Assembly: GCA_019279435.1 (NCBI GenBank)
Contig: JAAALK010000289.1
Span: 86,459,023-86,523,022, forward strand
Length of the DNA stretch: 64,000 bases
Direction of reading: 5' to 3'
DNA from: Zizania palustris
Lineage: Eukaryota > Streptophyta > Magnoliopsida > Poales > Poaceae
Positions 43,459-54,959 of this stretch are shown here, one piece after another (the first letter of the stretch is position 1; each line of letters begins with the position of its first letter). Both the position numbers and the translations under genes were made by a program. Below the pieces are notes generated by a model that made no database searches, was not told where the DNA came from, and saw only the letters and a list, made by a program, of their open reading frames with translations.

Positions 43459-46149
43459 ATGACGTCTTCTGGTAAAATCCCATCCCTAGAAGCTTTTGGC
43501 TATACTTATTGGAAGACTCGCATGCGAGCATACCTTATGAGCCAGAGCTCGGACATATGGGAGATTTGTGTTCATCCTAACTTCAACATAACGACTATTG
43601 CTGCGGATACTGCTGCTGATGTAAGTACCCAGCATCAAAATAATAGTAAGGTGGTGAATATTTTATTTTCTAGTCTAGGTCCTAGTGAGTTTGAGCGTGT
43701 TAGCCATCTCACTACTGCTCGAGAGATCTAGGCTACCCTCCAGGCACACCATGAGGGGACAGCTCAGGTCAAGGCTAGGCTTTATCAGACCTACCGGCGT
43801 GAGTATGAGAATTTCTCACAGAAGCCAGGTGAGACGGTTGAGGTGTTGTTTGGTCGTTTTCAATCGATCATTAACAAGCTTCGTGTTAACAAGGCCAAGG
43901 GTGATCAGCTGGTCTCAGATCATGAACAGGCGCTTAAGGTACTCCATACCTTAGACCGTAAGATCTGGGAGATCAAGGTTTCTTCTATTGTTGAGAGCAC
44001 ATCTTATGACACCTTGACCATTCTAAAGCTTTTTAGTAAGCTCAAGGCCTCAGAGGTCGATATTCAGTTGAGATCAAATCTCACTGATTCTGGCTCCAAG
44101 ACTCTGGCACTTGCGACACCGTCTGCAGATCCTAATGCCATGAGTTGTACTGCTTTTTCCTTGATGTCTATCTCCGAGGAACAACTTGATACTCTAGGAG
44201 ATGATGATATGTGCTTGTTTAACAACCGGGTGCGACGTGTCTATGATAAGCGAATGTTCAAGAGACACGTCACAAAATCCGGATGCTTTGAGTGTGGTGA
44301 CCCAGGTCATTTCATCGCCGACTGCCCTAAGCAGAACAATTACAAGAAGGGAACAGGCGACAACTCCTACAATTCCGGCAAGTATGACAACTCCACAAAG
44401 TGCAAGCCCAAGACAAGATTCTTTCAAAAGGCTCTGAAGGATTATAGACGTGAGAACAAGAAGCGAGACAAGACCTTCTTCGCCGAAATGGAGAAAAGAT
44501 ACGCCAAGAGATCCTCGTCTTCCTCCTCCTCTTCAAGTTCAAGTGATGAAGAGATCATGATCAGGAAGGGGAAGGACAGGGACAATCCGGCGGGCCTCTG
44601 TTTCATGGGCTTCGGGGACAAGCCAAAGAGTCACTCACGTCACAGCCGAAGATCCCACGAGAGCTTCTGCTCAATGGCTCTTGGGGAGAAGAAAGAGAAG
44701 GACTCCTCCGACGATGACGACGATGACGACGATGAGAATGCATCCTCCTATGAACAAGAAGTTGTCAATTTACTAGAATAGAACAGTCAGGAGTTGAAGT
44801 ATAGGGAGAAACTGCTTAGAGGGGCAAAGAAGAGGATAGATGAGCTTGAGAGTGAGCTTGCCACGACAAATGGCAAGATTGAGAGTCTGTCTTTTTCCCC
44901 TTGCTTGGGTGATAGTGGAGAGTGCCCTAATTGTGAGGTGCTGTTGTGTCACCTGACGACTCTTAAGTCCAGGTACACAGAGAGAGTAGATGAGAGAGAC
45001 GCATTGGCCACTGAGCTTGAGAGCACTCAGCAGGAGCTAAAAGATGCTCATGCCACTGTCGTCGTACCCCGTGTAGACTGTCCTTCTCATTTAGCTAGTA
45101 TAGCTGAGCTGAGAGCCAAGAGTGATGAGCAGTTGAGCGAGTTAGCTGGAGTGAGAGGTGAGTTGGAGCAGACTAAGCTAGAGCATGAGACCTTGTCAGT
45201 TCCATGCACTGTTTGTGAGAACTGCCTGTCCATTAGAATGGAGTTGATCAAGCTAAAAGCTGAGAAGTCTGTCGAAGCTGATAAAGAGTGTGAGATCTGC
45301 TTGTCTCAGGTGGAGGTGTTAGCTTCTTTGAGAGAGGAGCTAGCTGATGTTCAGAATGAGAACTTTTACCTCCGTCAGATCCTGAGTTGGATTAATGCTA
45401 GAGAGCCGCAGCTTGGCATGATGATCCAGCAGTTCAAGAGACAGGATGGTTTTGGGGTAGGTTACACATATACCAAGGCTGATTTTGAGAGCGCCATTAG
45501 CCGAGCAGTGGAGTGGAGTAAGATGACTCCCGAACAGAGATATCCCAAGACTCACTCCACTGAGTCCTTTAAGGATAGTCAGCCCAAGGATGGAGTGATC
45601 CAAGAACAACCGAAAGCTCCACCTAAGAAGCAGGTCTGGGTTCCTAAGCCTAAAACTCTTCACACTTCTCTTGATTCTTTACCTGGACCCTCTCACACCA
45701 AAGATGATACACAAAACACCACCAAGCCTAAGATTCCCAAGCCTCAACAACATCCTAAGAAGCCTACGTATCATTGTGAGTTTTGTCATAGAGACGGGCA
45801 TCTTGAGGAGTTTTGCTTCAGGAGGAAGCGGGTTGAGCGAGCAGAGAGAGCTCGAGGTGGGCAGGAGCAGTTCTATCAGCAGGGTGGTAGACAGGGAGTT
45901 CCTCGACGTAGAGAGAGGCTAGAGGCTAGGCCACGTCGTGTAGGTGGTGGTAGAGGAGACAGTTTTCACGACCGTGCTCCGGAGGGTGGTTTCCGTTCCG
46001 GCAGAGTTCCAGATCGTTATGGATACGATTTTGGACCTCGTGACTGTGATTTTAGGCAGAACAGAGGACTGCGCTTTGATCCGCATTTTAGTCCAGACTC
46101 ATATGATTCCTTTTGCTTTCCTACATACGCGCAGATGGTTCGACACTAG
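43459..46149 (+). CDS. S3 gag, one frame with two internal stops
   Basis: 897 codons in one frame, starting MTSSGKIPSLEAFGYTYWKT. Only two breaks: TAG at 43729 (Trp in REIWATLQ) and TAG at 44779 (Gln), both explained by single transitions. Order of parts: copia gag helices; zinc knuckle CFECGDPGHFIADC (about residue 275); Lys-rich and Ser-rich patch with SSDEE; Asp run; coiled coil (about residues 440-660) with CPNCEVLLC and CENCLS pairs; Pro/Lys spacer; second zinc finger CEFCHRDGHLEEFC; Arg/Gly-rich tail RRRERLEARPRRVGGGRGD; end FCFPTYAQMVRH. Gag forms the particle and binds RNA. No frameshift is seen, unlike in S1 and S2. Confidence 0.88.
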
Positions 46150-47608
46150 TTCAACACTTTTACTAAACTTGGCATTGGACCGTTTGGTCCAACTCATGAT
46201 TATTGATCGTGTTTTTTGGGAGCTGTGTATCTTTTTTTTAGGATATTTTGAGTCAGCTTTTCATTGGTATCAATTTTTCTTTCTTCTTTATTTTCATTGA
46301 GTCTTTATGTGTGCGTTCATATCATGCATAATCATCAATCACATTTTGAGCTTGCTTCTGTTATATGATTAATCTGCTTTACTTTCTCTAGCTAGTATAT
46401 GCTTTTGATTACTTGTCGATGATCATGTTCTGGTTTAGTTCACATGATATATCTGATATTTGTCATATGCATGGCTTTTATGCTTTAAAATTGAAAAATG
46501 ATCACCATTGCTTCTGGTAACTAGCATGTGTAGGCTGAATGCTTTCGCTATCTTTTACATGCCTTGTAGCTAGATCCTCACTTAGATGCAGATATGCAAC
46601 TTGGACATCTATATGCTTTAAATATGAAAAATGTGTTATAAAAATGATAAAAATCCAGAGAAATGAAAAATTTATGCATTTTTATGATTATTAGAAAAGA
46701 TTCAGGTGGGTTTGCTTTGTCACATTGCATTGTTCTGGACTGCTTACCATAGCACTTTGGTATGAACTAGGACGGTGTAATGTATGCCAAGACCAATGTC
46801 TTAAGCTTCTGATGGTCCAGTTCTGACCTAGGCTTGACTTGGTTGGTTAGCATAAGGTTTGACATGCAAATAACCCCTGACATAAATGAAAAAAAATTAA
46901 ATTAAAAAGATGACAAGTTTGCTGAAGCACTTTGTTTTAGACAATGCTTATCTTGGTAGATATCAGTTAGCTTTTGTATATCATGCTTTACTTTGCTTGT
47001 CAACTATAAAATGTGGTGATGCTTTTGTTTTGCAAAAATCGAAGAATGCGTGCTAATGACTTCCTTAAGATATCATCTATTGCATTGATCTTGTCATGTA
47101 TCTTAGACAGTATATCTTTTGGTATACCTATTAGATGTTGTAATTGCAGTTAATCATATCTAAGAAGCATGCTTTTCACACTCCACCTGCACCCCATCTG
47201 CATTCATGACATATTTTGAGGGGGAGCTGCATTTCACGGGGGAGTTTGTGTCTATGTCTCTTTAAAGTGCATTTAGTCTCACTTGATGAGTTCAATTGTC
47301 AACAAGGGGGAGAAATTTTTGATATATTTTTGGCTTTTGGGTATATTTTTGGTTTTCTCCGGGATTTATTTCAGGGGGAGTTTATTCTTGTTAGTAATTC
47401 TGAGATTTGCACTTGTTTTTGAGGTTTTAATTTTGGTTACCTATAATGATCGTCTTCGTGCTTTTATTTGGCTTTTGGTCATTAGGGTTAATCTTTTATT
47501 TCCTTTCTTCTATTTTTCTTTTGTTTTGTTTTCTTGTTTCCACATGTTTTGCAGGTTCTGGAGATGAGCTGAAAAGAGTGTTGACAATGCACTCATCAAG
47601 GGGGAGAT
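46150..47608 (+). other. S3 pol-deletion scar and 3' spacer
   Basis: After gag, the sequence follows S1 to TTGATCGTG (about 46208; S1 32217) and jumps to TTTGGGAGCTGTGTATC, the last codons of pol (S1 35369). About 3.15 kb of pol is missing. The spacer then follows S1, with polypurine motifs near 47216, 47238, 47305, 47374 and 47598-47608. No ORF is credible here. Confidence 0.88.
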
Positions 47609-49187
47609 TGAGAAACCATGTTGAAGAATATGGTTTTGATATTCCAGATGTGATGAGTGATTGTCAACGGAAGTCAATGGAAGGGAGAGATGAAGACCTG
47701 CCGAGTCTGAGGCGCATGTGACTCATGTACACGGGTGGTGAGCGACGGCCGGGCAGAGGAGCTGCGGAGTCGGGCTGGCCCAATCCGGGTACATGGCTAG
47801 GAGCGATAGAGGATCCACTGGTCTGTTGACTGGGTTTGACTCAGGTACACGGGCGGCGAGCGATTGCCGGGCTGAGGAAGCTGCGGGGTCGGGTCGGCCC
47901 AATCCGGGTACCCGGTGCAAAGACGGTGGACGCTTTGTCAGTTTCGGCGTAAAACTGACGATCTATGTTTAATTCGTTTTTAGGATATTAATATTTGGTT
48001 TTTAAGTTTAGAATATTTTTATTCGAGTGAGTTGTTTTTTCTAAGAATATTTTAGTAATTTTCAGAATTTATTTTAGAGTTAGTTTATTTTACCCGAGGG
48101 TAAAGTAGTCTTTTGATGTATTAGGATTTTCCTATAAATAGGCCCCTATCCCTTTGGGGATAGCCGACTGTTTTCTTTTCCTCTCAGATCAATCTATAGT
48201 CCAACCTTTAGTCATTGTTTCTTTGGTTTTCTTCTCCGCCGGTGTAAAAATTTTCTCTTCGCCGCTTGCCAAGCCGTCGAGTCCAAACAGTACGTGTCCT
48301 GGGGATTACTTCCTGTTTTTCTTCGGCCGGGAGGCGTGAAGCGTTCTGCACAGCGTCAGGGAAGCTGGCCACCGAGCAGGCTCTCCGGTGGACGCCTTTG
48401 CCGTGGGGCCCCACGACGGGAGGTGTTCAACCCGCACAGTATTTTGCATTAGAGAGTTGTGCTTTTGGCTGGGATCACGTGAGTGCAACACGGCTAGAGG
48501 TCATCATCACTGCTGTAGCTTTTTTCTTTGGCTTCCACGGCTATAGCACGCGTGACAGCCACGCAACCATCTGCTACAGTTTGTGCGCAAGATTTTCACA
48601 GCAGGAAGCGGAGGCCGAACTACAGAACGGCCGGCGACGACGAAGTTAGTTTTTAATCCGCTATTTCTTTGTAGATTTGGTTTAGAGAGATAATCATCTA
48701 TTTTTAATTAACCCGTGAATTAGATTATTAATTTTGTGGTTAACTTTTATCTGCTAAAATATTATTAGAGCTTGCATATTTTATTTAAGTGCTTTTAATC
48801 TGCTCATATAAAAAGAAAAATTTATTATTCGCGGTTATTTTAATTTTTACCTGCAATATTTTAGTTTTACTTCTGAATTAATTTTTAATGATCCATGTTT
48901 TTTATTAATTTAATTAATATTTTGTTTCTAGACTATAATATTAATATCTCGTGATTATTCTAGGTGTTTTTATTTACTGCAGTAGTTTTACTTAGTTTAT
49001 CTTTAATACCATTTTAATCAAGACACCGATAATTTTTAGGCTAAACCATTTTAATTTCAGTAATTTGCTTTGCTAACATTATTTGTCGAGTTAAGTTCAT
49101 TTGGGTGTTGAGATTAAAATATAGTTTAGCAAGAAATTTTTAGGCGCCCATTCACCCCCCCCTCTGGTCGCTACTTTCGGTCCTACA
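47609..49187 (+). repeat. S3 3' LTR
   Basis: 1,579 bp, TGAGAAACC to CGGTCCTACA, followed by the second GCCAA. Near-identical to the 5' LTR. Confidence 0.95.
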
Positions 49188-51754
49188 GCCAACACGGCCT
49201 AGAACTCTGCCGGAACGGACACCACCAACTGGAGCACGGGCAAGAAAGTCGTCTCCTCTACCACCACCTACACGACGCGGCCTAGCCTCCAGCCTCTCCC
49301 CGCGTCGAGGAACACGCAGTCTACCACCCTGCTGGTAGAACTGCTCCTGACCACCATAAGCTCTCTCTGCTCTCTCAACCCGCTTCCTCCCGAAGCAAAA
49401 CTCTGCAAGATGCCCGTCTCTCTGACAGTACTCACAATGATAGGTGGGCTTCTTGGGATGTAGTTGAGGCTTGGGGTTCTTGGGCTTAGTGGTGTTTGGT
49501 GTTGTCTTCTTGGGCTGAGAGGGTCCAGGAAGAGAGTCTAGAGGAGTATGGAGGTGTTTGGGCTTTGGAACCCAGATAGGTTTCTTGGGTGGAGCTTTTG
49601 GTGGTTCATTGATCACTCCATCCTTGGGATGACAAGCCTGGGAGGACTCAGTGGAGTGAGTCTTAGGATATCTCTGCTCAGGAGTCATTTTACTCTACTC
49701 CACTGCCCGGCTAATGGCACTCTCAAAGTCAGCCTTGGTGTAGGTGTAACCTACCCCAAACCCATCCTGCCTCTTGAACTGCTGGATCATCATGCCGAGC
49801 TGTGGCTCTCTGGCACTGATCCAACTCAGGATAGAACGGAGGTAAAAGTTCTCATTCTGAGAATCAGCTAGCTCCTCTCTCAAGGAAGCTAGTACCTCCA
49901 CCTGAGACAAGCAGGTCTCACACTCGCTATCTATCTAGACAGACTTCTCGGCTTTTAGCTTAATCAACTCAAGTCTAAGAGACAGACAGTTCTCACAGAC
50001 AGTGGGTGGAACTGACAGTGTCTCAAGCTCTAGCCTAGTCTACGCAAGCTCACCTCTCAACCTCTCCAAATCACCCAAATGCTCATCGCCCTTGGATTTC
50101 AGCTCAGCTAAGGCAGCTAGATGAGATGGGCAATGAACACAGGGTGCGATGACAGTAGCTTGAGCATCTTTCAGCTCCAGCTGAGCACTTTCAAGCTCAG
50201 TGGCCAAAGCGTCCCTCTCATCAACCCTTTTGTGTACTTGAACTTCAGAGTCGATAAGTCACACAGAAGCACCTCACACTTCGGGCACTCACTGCTATCA
50301 CTCAAGCAAGGGGAAGAAGATAGACTCTCAATTCTACCATTGGCTATGGCAAGCTCACTCTCTAATTCATCTATCCTCTTCTTGGCCCCCCTAAGCAGTT
50401 TTTCCCGATATTTCAACTCCTGACGATTGCTTTCAAGTAAATCAACGATTTCGCATTCATAGGATGATACCTTTTCGTTGTCGTCGTCGGAGTCGTCGGA
50501 GGAGCTCTTTTCTTCCTTATCCCCAAGAGCCATTGAGCAGAAGCTCTTGCGGGATCTTTGGCGCTGGTGTGAGTGGCTCTTCGGTCTGTCCCCGAAAGCC
50601 ATGAAGCAAAGGCCCGACGGATCATCCTTGTCCTTCCCCTTCTTGATGACGATCTCCTCATCGCTTGAGCTTGATGAAGAGGAAGAAGATGTGGACTGCT
50701 TGGAGTAGCTCTTCTCCATCTCGGCGAAGAAGGCCTTGTCACGCTTCTTGTTCTCTCGCCGGTAATCCTTCAGGGCCTTCTCGAAGAATCTGGTCTTCGG
50801 CTTGCCCTTGTTGAAGGATGAGCTCTCGTGCTTGCCGGAGTCGTGGAAGCCACCGCCGATGCCCTTCTTGTGACCATTGCGCTTGGGGCAGTCGGCGATG
50901 AAGTGTCCTAGATCACCACACTCAAAGCACCCGGATTTTGTGCCGTGTCTTTTGAACATTCTCTTGTCATAGACACAACGCACCCGGTTGTTAAAAAGAC
51001 ACAAATCATCATCTCCCAACAACTCAAGCTGGTCCTCAGTGATAGACATCAAAGAGAACCCAACACAGCTCACAGAAGAAGGATCAACAGAAGGTGTAGC
51101 AAGGGCCAGAGATTTTGATCCAGAACTAGTTAGATTTGATCTCAGCTGGAGATCAACCTTAGTAGCCTTTAGCTTGCTAAACAACTCAGAAATGGTCAAG
51201 GTATCATAAGAAGTACTCTCAATGATAGAAGATACCTTGATCTCCCAGATCTTTGGGTCCAAGGTATGGAGAACCTTGAGCGCCTGCTCATGATCTGAGA
51301 CTAACTGAGCACCCTCAGCCTTGTTGTCCCGAAGCTTGTTTATGATCGACTGAAAATGACCAAACAAAGCCTCAACAGATTCACCCGGCTTCTGTGTGAA
51401 ATTCTCATATTCACGCCGGTAGGTCTGATAGAGCCGAGCCTTGACTTGTGCTGTTCCCTCATGGTGTGCCTTGAGGGTAGCCCAGATCTCTCTCGCAGTG
51501 GAGAGATGGCTCACACGCTCAAACTCAGTGGGACCTAGACCAAAGAAAAGAATGTTCATAGCCTTACTGTTGCTCAGATGCTAAGCAATGATACCAGCAG
51601 TGCCATGCTCAGCGACTGGCAATATGACAAACGTGGTGTGAACACAAATGTCCCAAATGTCCGAACCCTGGCTCATGAGATAGGCTCGCATGCGAGTCTT
51701 CCAATAGTTATAGCCATAGGCTTCCAAGGACGGGACCTTGCCAGGAGACATCAT
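49188..51754 (-). pseudogene. S2 gag
   Basis: ATG at 51754 (MMSPGKVPSLEAYGYNYWKT). A stop near 51582, then 462 open codons 51559-50171: EFERVSHLSTAREIWATLKAHHEG, KVLHTLDPKIWEIKVSS, zinc knuckle CFECGDLGHFIADC, Ser-rich patch, CPKCEVLLC. A frameshift near 50205 and stops near 49934 and 49692 follow. The second zinc finger is CEYCQRDGHLAEFC, then the Arg/Gly tail ending at the S3 insertion (GGVRSGRVLGRVG). Compared with S3 it is clearly diverged but co-linear. Confidence 0.9.
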
Positions 51755-51805
51755 GGTCACTACTGGGGTTTAGAACCGGTTAAGGTATGGAAAAACCCTA
51801 ACCTC

Positions 51806-51817
51806 GCTCTGATACCA
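51806..51817 (-). other. S2 primer-binding site
   Basis: GCTCTGATACCA on the minus strand? Read in element orientation it is TGGTATCAGAGC, two bases inside the LTR (plus-strand GCTCTGATACCA). Confidence 0.92.
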
Positions 51818-51819
51818 CT

Positions 51820-53737
51820 TGTAGGACCGAAAGTAGCGACCAGAGGGGGGGTGAATGGGCGCCTTAAAAATTGTTTCGAATCAATGGCCTGCTCCCAATA
51901 CCCAACGCACCTCAAAGACTAAGCAGCAAAGAACAAACAAATTGCCTAAGTCTAAAGGAATCAATCTAGAAGAAACTAATGTGTAAAACAGAGAAATACC
52001 ACTACAGTGCTAATAAACAGATAAACAGTATACAAAAGACAAGGCGAGATAAACTTCTCAGTATAAAAGCACAAAGAGTGAAATGAGAAGTTACCGTTTG
52101 AAATCTGTCTCCTGTTCGAAACTTGGCGAAGCTTGCTTCGCTGGTCGAAGCCTGCTTCGCAGGTCAGTGACGAAGTCTGCTTCGGAGGTCAGTGACGAAG
52201 CCTGCTTCGGAGGTCAGTGTCGAAGCCTGTCGAAGGCTGTTGTGAAAATGCCGAAGGTGTGTTTGGTCTAGCCTAGTTCGAAGTGGTAGGGAGTGAAGTA
52301 TGCTTCGAAGCGAAGTATGAGAATATCAAAGCTTGCTTCGAACAAAGTACTTCGAAGCCTAGACTTCGAACAGAGGTTCGAACAGGCTCACAGAAAAGAA
52401 TCCTTCGAAGGAAAAGCGAAGTCCGACACACGGCAGCAAGTTTAATTCGAAGCCTACACGACTACGTTCGAAGCTAGCACTAGCGAGGTATAACCTTCGA
52501 ACCACAGGCCAGCTTCAAAACTAACTCCGAAGCCTGTCGAAGTATGAACTTCGAATAGACAAAGTCGGAGTTCACCTTCGTAAAGACAATCGAAGTATGA
52601 CAAGCCAACAGACTAAGTGCAACACATACTTCGAAGCTAGATTCACAGGACAAGAGCGAAGTCGAAGTTCAAACGAAGCCCTCGAGGATGTCAGATCAAA
52701 GCCTGCCTCACGGAGCTGAGGGGCTTCGAACAGAGAAGGGGCTTCGCCAGAAACAGGCAGAAAAGGGACTTTAGTCCTGTCAACTCGATCAAAAAGTTGT
52801 GCAGTAAAAGCAAGGCTAAAGTACTAGTGTACTGTTGCTACAGTGTAGTAGTACTACTTGCAACCAGTATGAACTAGTACTTCTTCCGTGAAGAACAGTA
52901 GCAACCGAGGCACAAATGTTCAGGAAAAACAGCTATGCACGTGAAACGAAGCCATAAAAACTGCTACAAAAATGCTGCACACGATCAGAGAATAGAAGCT
53001 TCACTGCATCAGAGAAGACTGAATAAATGCAAGGCACAAAATCAAGAACAACATCCTGGCGGCGCACAACCGAAGAGAGAGAACAGGAGACAAAAAATGA
53101 CCTAAAAGAGTAAGGAATGATTTCAGCAAAAGGGGTAGTCCAACCCTAGGGATTGGGGCCCTATTTATAGGCTGCCCAATGACCTAGAATATTCCACCAG
53201 CCCCTTAGGGTTTTTTACAGACGCAGGAATAAAGGAAAAGACTAAACTGCCCTTAGGAATTTTTACAGACACGACTGACTGACTGTGGGCCTAGAGATAC
53301 AGATGACTTATTCGGAAGCTAAGCTTTCGTAGTGACTACGGCTTCTCTTCTAGACAGTCCGATACAAGATCGACGGTTGTCAGTTTTGCGCCGAAACTGA
53401 CAAAGCCTCCACCGACTTCGCACCAGGTACCCGGATTGGGCCGGCCCGATTCCACAGCTCTCTCAGCCCGGCAATCACTCACCGCCCGTGTACCTGAGTC
53501 AACCATGGTCAACAGCCTAGTGGGTCTTCTACTGCTTCTGGCCCATGTACCCGGATTGGGCCAGCTCGACTTCGCAACTCTCTCAGCCCAACCGTCGCTC
53601 GCTGCCCGTGTACCTGAGTCACACGCAGCCCATGAAACAGCAGATCTCCTCTCCTCTTCAGTCCTCTTTGACTATCATTGACAATGACTCATCACATCTG
53701 GAGCCATGAGGCCCACGCTATTCAGCATGGCTCCTCA
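51820..53737 (-). repeat. S2 5' LTR
   Basis: 1,918 bp; in element orientation from TGAGGAGCCATGC (53737) to CGGTCCTACA (51820). Both ends resemble S1/S3 (GATGTGATGAGTCATTGTCAATGA, shortened; and the last 50 bp), but the interior is different and full of TTCGAA and CGAAGC motifs. A TATA box in reverse (CTATTTATAGG) is at about 53160-53170. Confidence 0.85.
52126..52225. repeat. Palindromic tandem repeat in the S2 LTR
   Basis: Three or four copies of a roughly 25 bp unit, CGAAGCCTGCTTCGGAGGTCAGTGA, whose core CGAAGC-CT-GCTTCG is an inverted repeat. Looser CTTCGAAG-type copies continue to about 52740. Palindromic repeats in LTRs are a reported Sirevirus feature; the motif differs from others I know. 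Confidence 0.75.
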
Positions 53738-54580
53738 GAGGGGGACTCCGGCGACGGCAGCGGTGCAGCGTTAAAGTGAGCGTCTCGGGCGTTCTGTTCG
53801 ATTCCAAAGTGAGATGGCGTGGGGGTCGAACGCGGTGGAGGCCAGGGGGTTAAATAGGAGATCCGGCGGGGTCAGAGGGGGTCGCATGCATGGAAAGCCG
53901 AGGGGGGAGGTGTATTCATTCACCGGTGAGGTCTCGCCATGCATGGTACCGCGATCCTGGGGCTTAAACGCGTGCCTTAACGCATTTAAATGGTTGGCGG
54001 GCCTCGGGTGCATTAAACGACGGCCATTGACGGGAGGGGGCCAACGGGAGCGGATCTGAGGCAGAATCGGTGGTCGGCGGAGTTAGGGGTGGCACGAGGT
54101 GGACGACGGGTCTGATAGGTGGGCCAAGGTAGTCAGCGGGCGCGAGCGTATGGGCGTGGCAGCTGACGGGTGGGGTCGGGTGGTCGGGCGCGCGCGCAGA
54201 GGGGGAGAGGGCCTCTGACTGGTGGGGCCCGTCTGTCAGTCCAGGGCACGGGGAGAGAGTGGGCTGGGCCGGCCGATTGAGGGAGAATGGGGGAAAGAGG
54301 TTCGTTACTGTTTGAATTCTTTTCCGAATAAAAATAATTGCTGAAATTAATTTAAAATATTAGGGCTACTTCCAAGGGTGATAAAAATGTGTAAAAATTC
54401 TCAAAAATATTTCTTGGCCTTGGGATCATATACAAAATTTTCTAGCCTCTGGTTTGGTTATTCCATCAATGTTATAGTTCATTTAAGCCTATAAGGGTAT
54501 TAAAGGTACTTCAAAATAAATTATTTCCAGGAAGATATATTAAATGGTATTTTTATTTCTTTGAAAATTTGGGGTATTAC
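53738..54580 (+). repeat. LTR-like remnant of an unidentified element
   Basis: GC-rich first half (cloned-LTR-like, with GGGTTAAATAGGAG near 53848 and no coding), AT-rich second half ending GGGGTATTACA at about 54579, a common end of plant Ty3 LTRs. Its start is cut at the S2 boundary. The short ORFs here have no recognisable product. Confidence 0.45.
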
Positions 54581-54959
54581 AAGCACTACCGCTGAACTCC
54601 GTCTAGACTTGGGCCCAATTGGAGCAAAAGTTACATGATTATTTTTATACTGGAGAGACCGAGCTTAGGCTTTCACACTTGACATCGGTTAGGTAAAAGA
54701 CTAACGAGAGTGTCTCTGAGTACATTAAGCGCTTTAGGGATACTAGAAACCAATGTTTTACCTTGAACATTTCCGGTATAGACTTGCCCGACCTAGCTTT
54801 TAATGGTCTTCACTCCAAACTTAATGAAAAACTAGATGGCCACGACTTCTTTGATGTTAGTCAGGTGTTGCAAAAGGCTCTGGTACTTGAAAGCCGAGTC
54901 AAAGAGTCAAAGGTAGAAAATTCACTAAGACATTTAACAAGTCTATGGCCGAGGTGCAC
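54581..54959 (+). pseudogene. Ty3 gag fragment of a different family
   Basis: LRLSHLTSVR-like, then ESVSEYIKRFRDTRNQCFTLN, ISGIDLPDLAFNGLHSKLNEKL and FFDVSQVLQKALVLESRVKESK are Ty3 gag helices unlike those of T1-T4. Stops occur near 54636 and 54695. The fragment ends at about 54958, where T4 gag begins. Confidence 0.75.

Larger units (their letters stand above)
41816..49187 (+). mobile_element. S3: gag-only Sirevirus element, pol deleted
   Basis: 7,372 bp with two LTRs of 1,577 and 1,579 bp and a GCCAA duplication. It has a primer site, a nearly whole gag (43459-46149) and the usual spacer with repeated polypurine motifs. Protease, integrase, RT and RNase H are absent: gag runs straight into the last codons of pol. 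LTRs differ by about 3% by hand count. If it moved in this form, it used enzymes from another copy. Confidence 0.93.
38047..53737 (-). mobile_element. S2: Sirevirus-type copia element, 3' end missing, interrupted by S3
   Basis: Reads right to left: 5' LTR (53737-51820), primer site, gag (51754 to 49188), gap filled by S3, rest of gag/protease to RNase H (41810 to 38441), and a piece of 3' spacer. Its 3' LTR is gone, and S1 is also truncated at this junction. It belongs to a different subfamily from S1/S3: the LTR is longer and largely different in sequence. Confidence 0.9.

Noticed and set aside
53436..54059. Short frames around the S2 LTR edge and the LTR-like remnant
   Set aside because: No recognisable motif; they follow from GC-rich LTR DNA.
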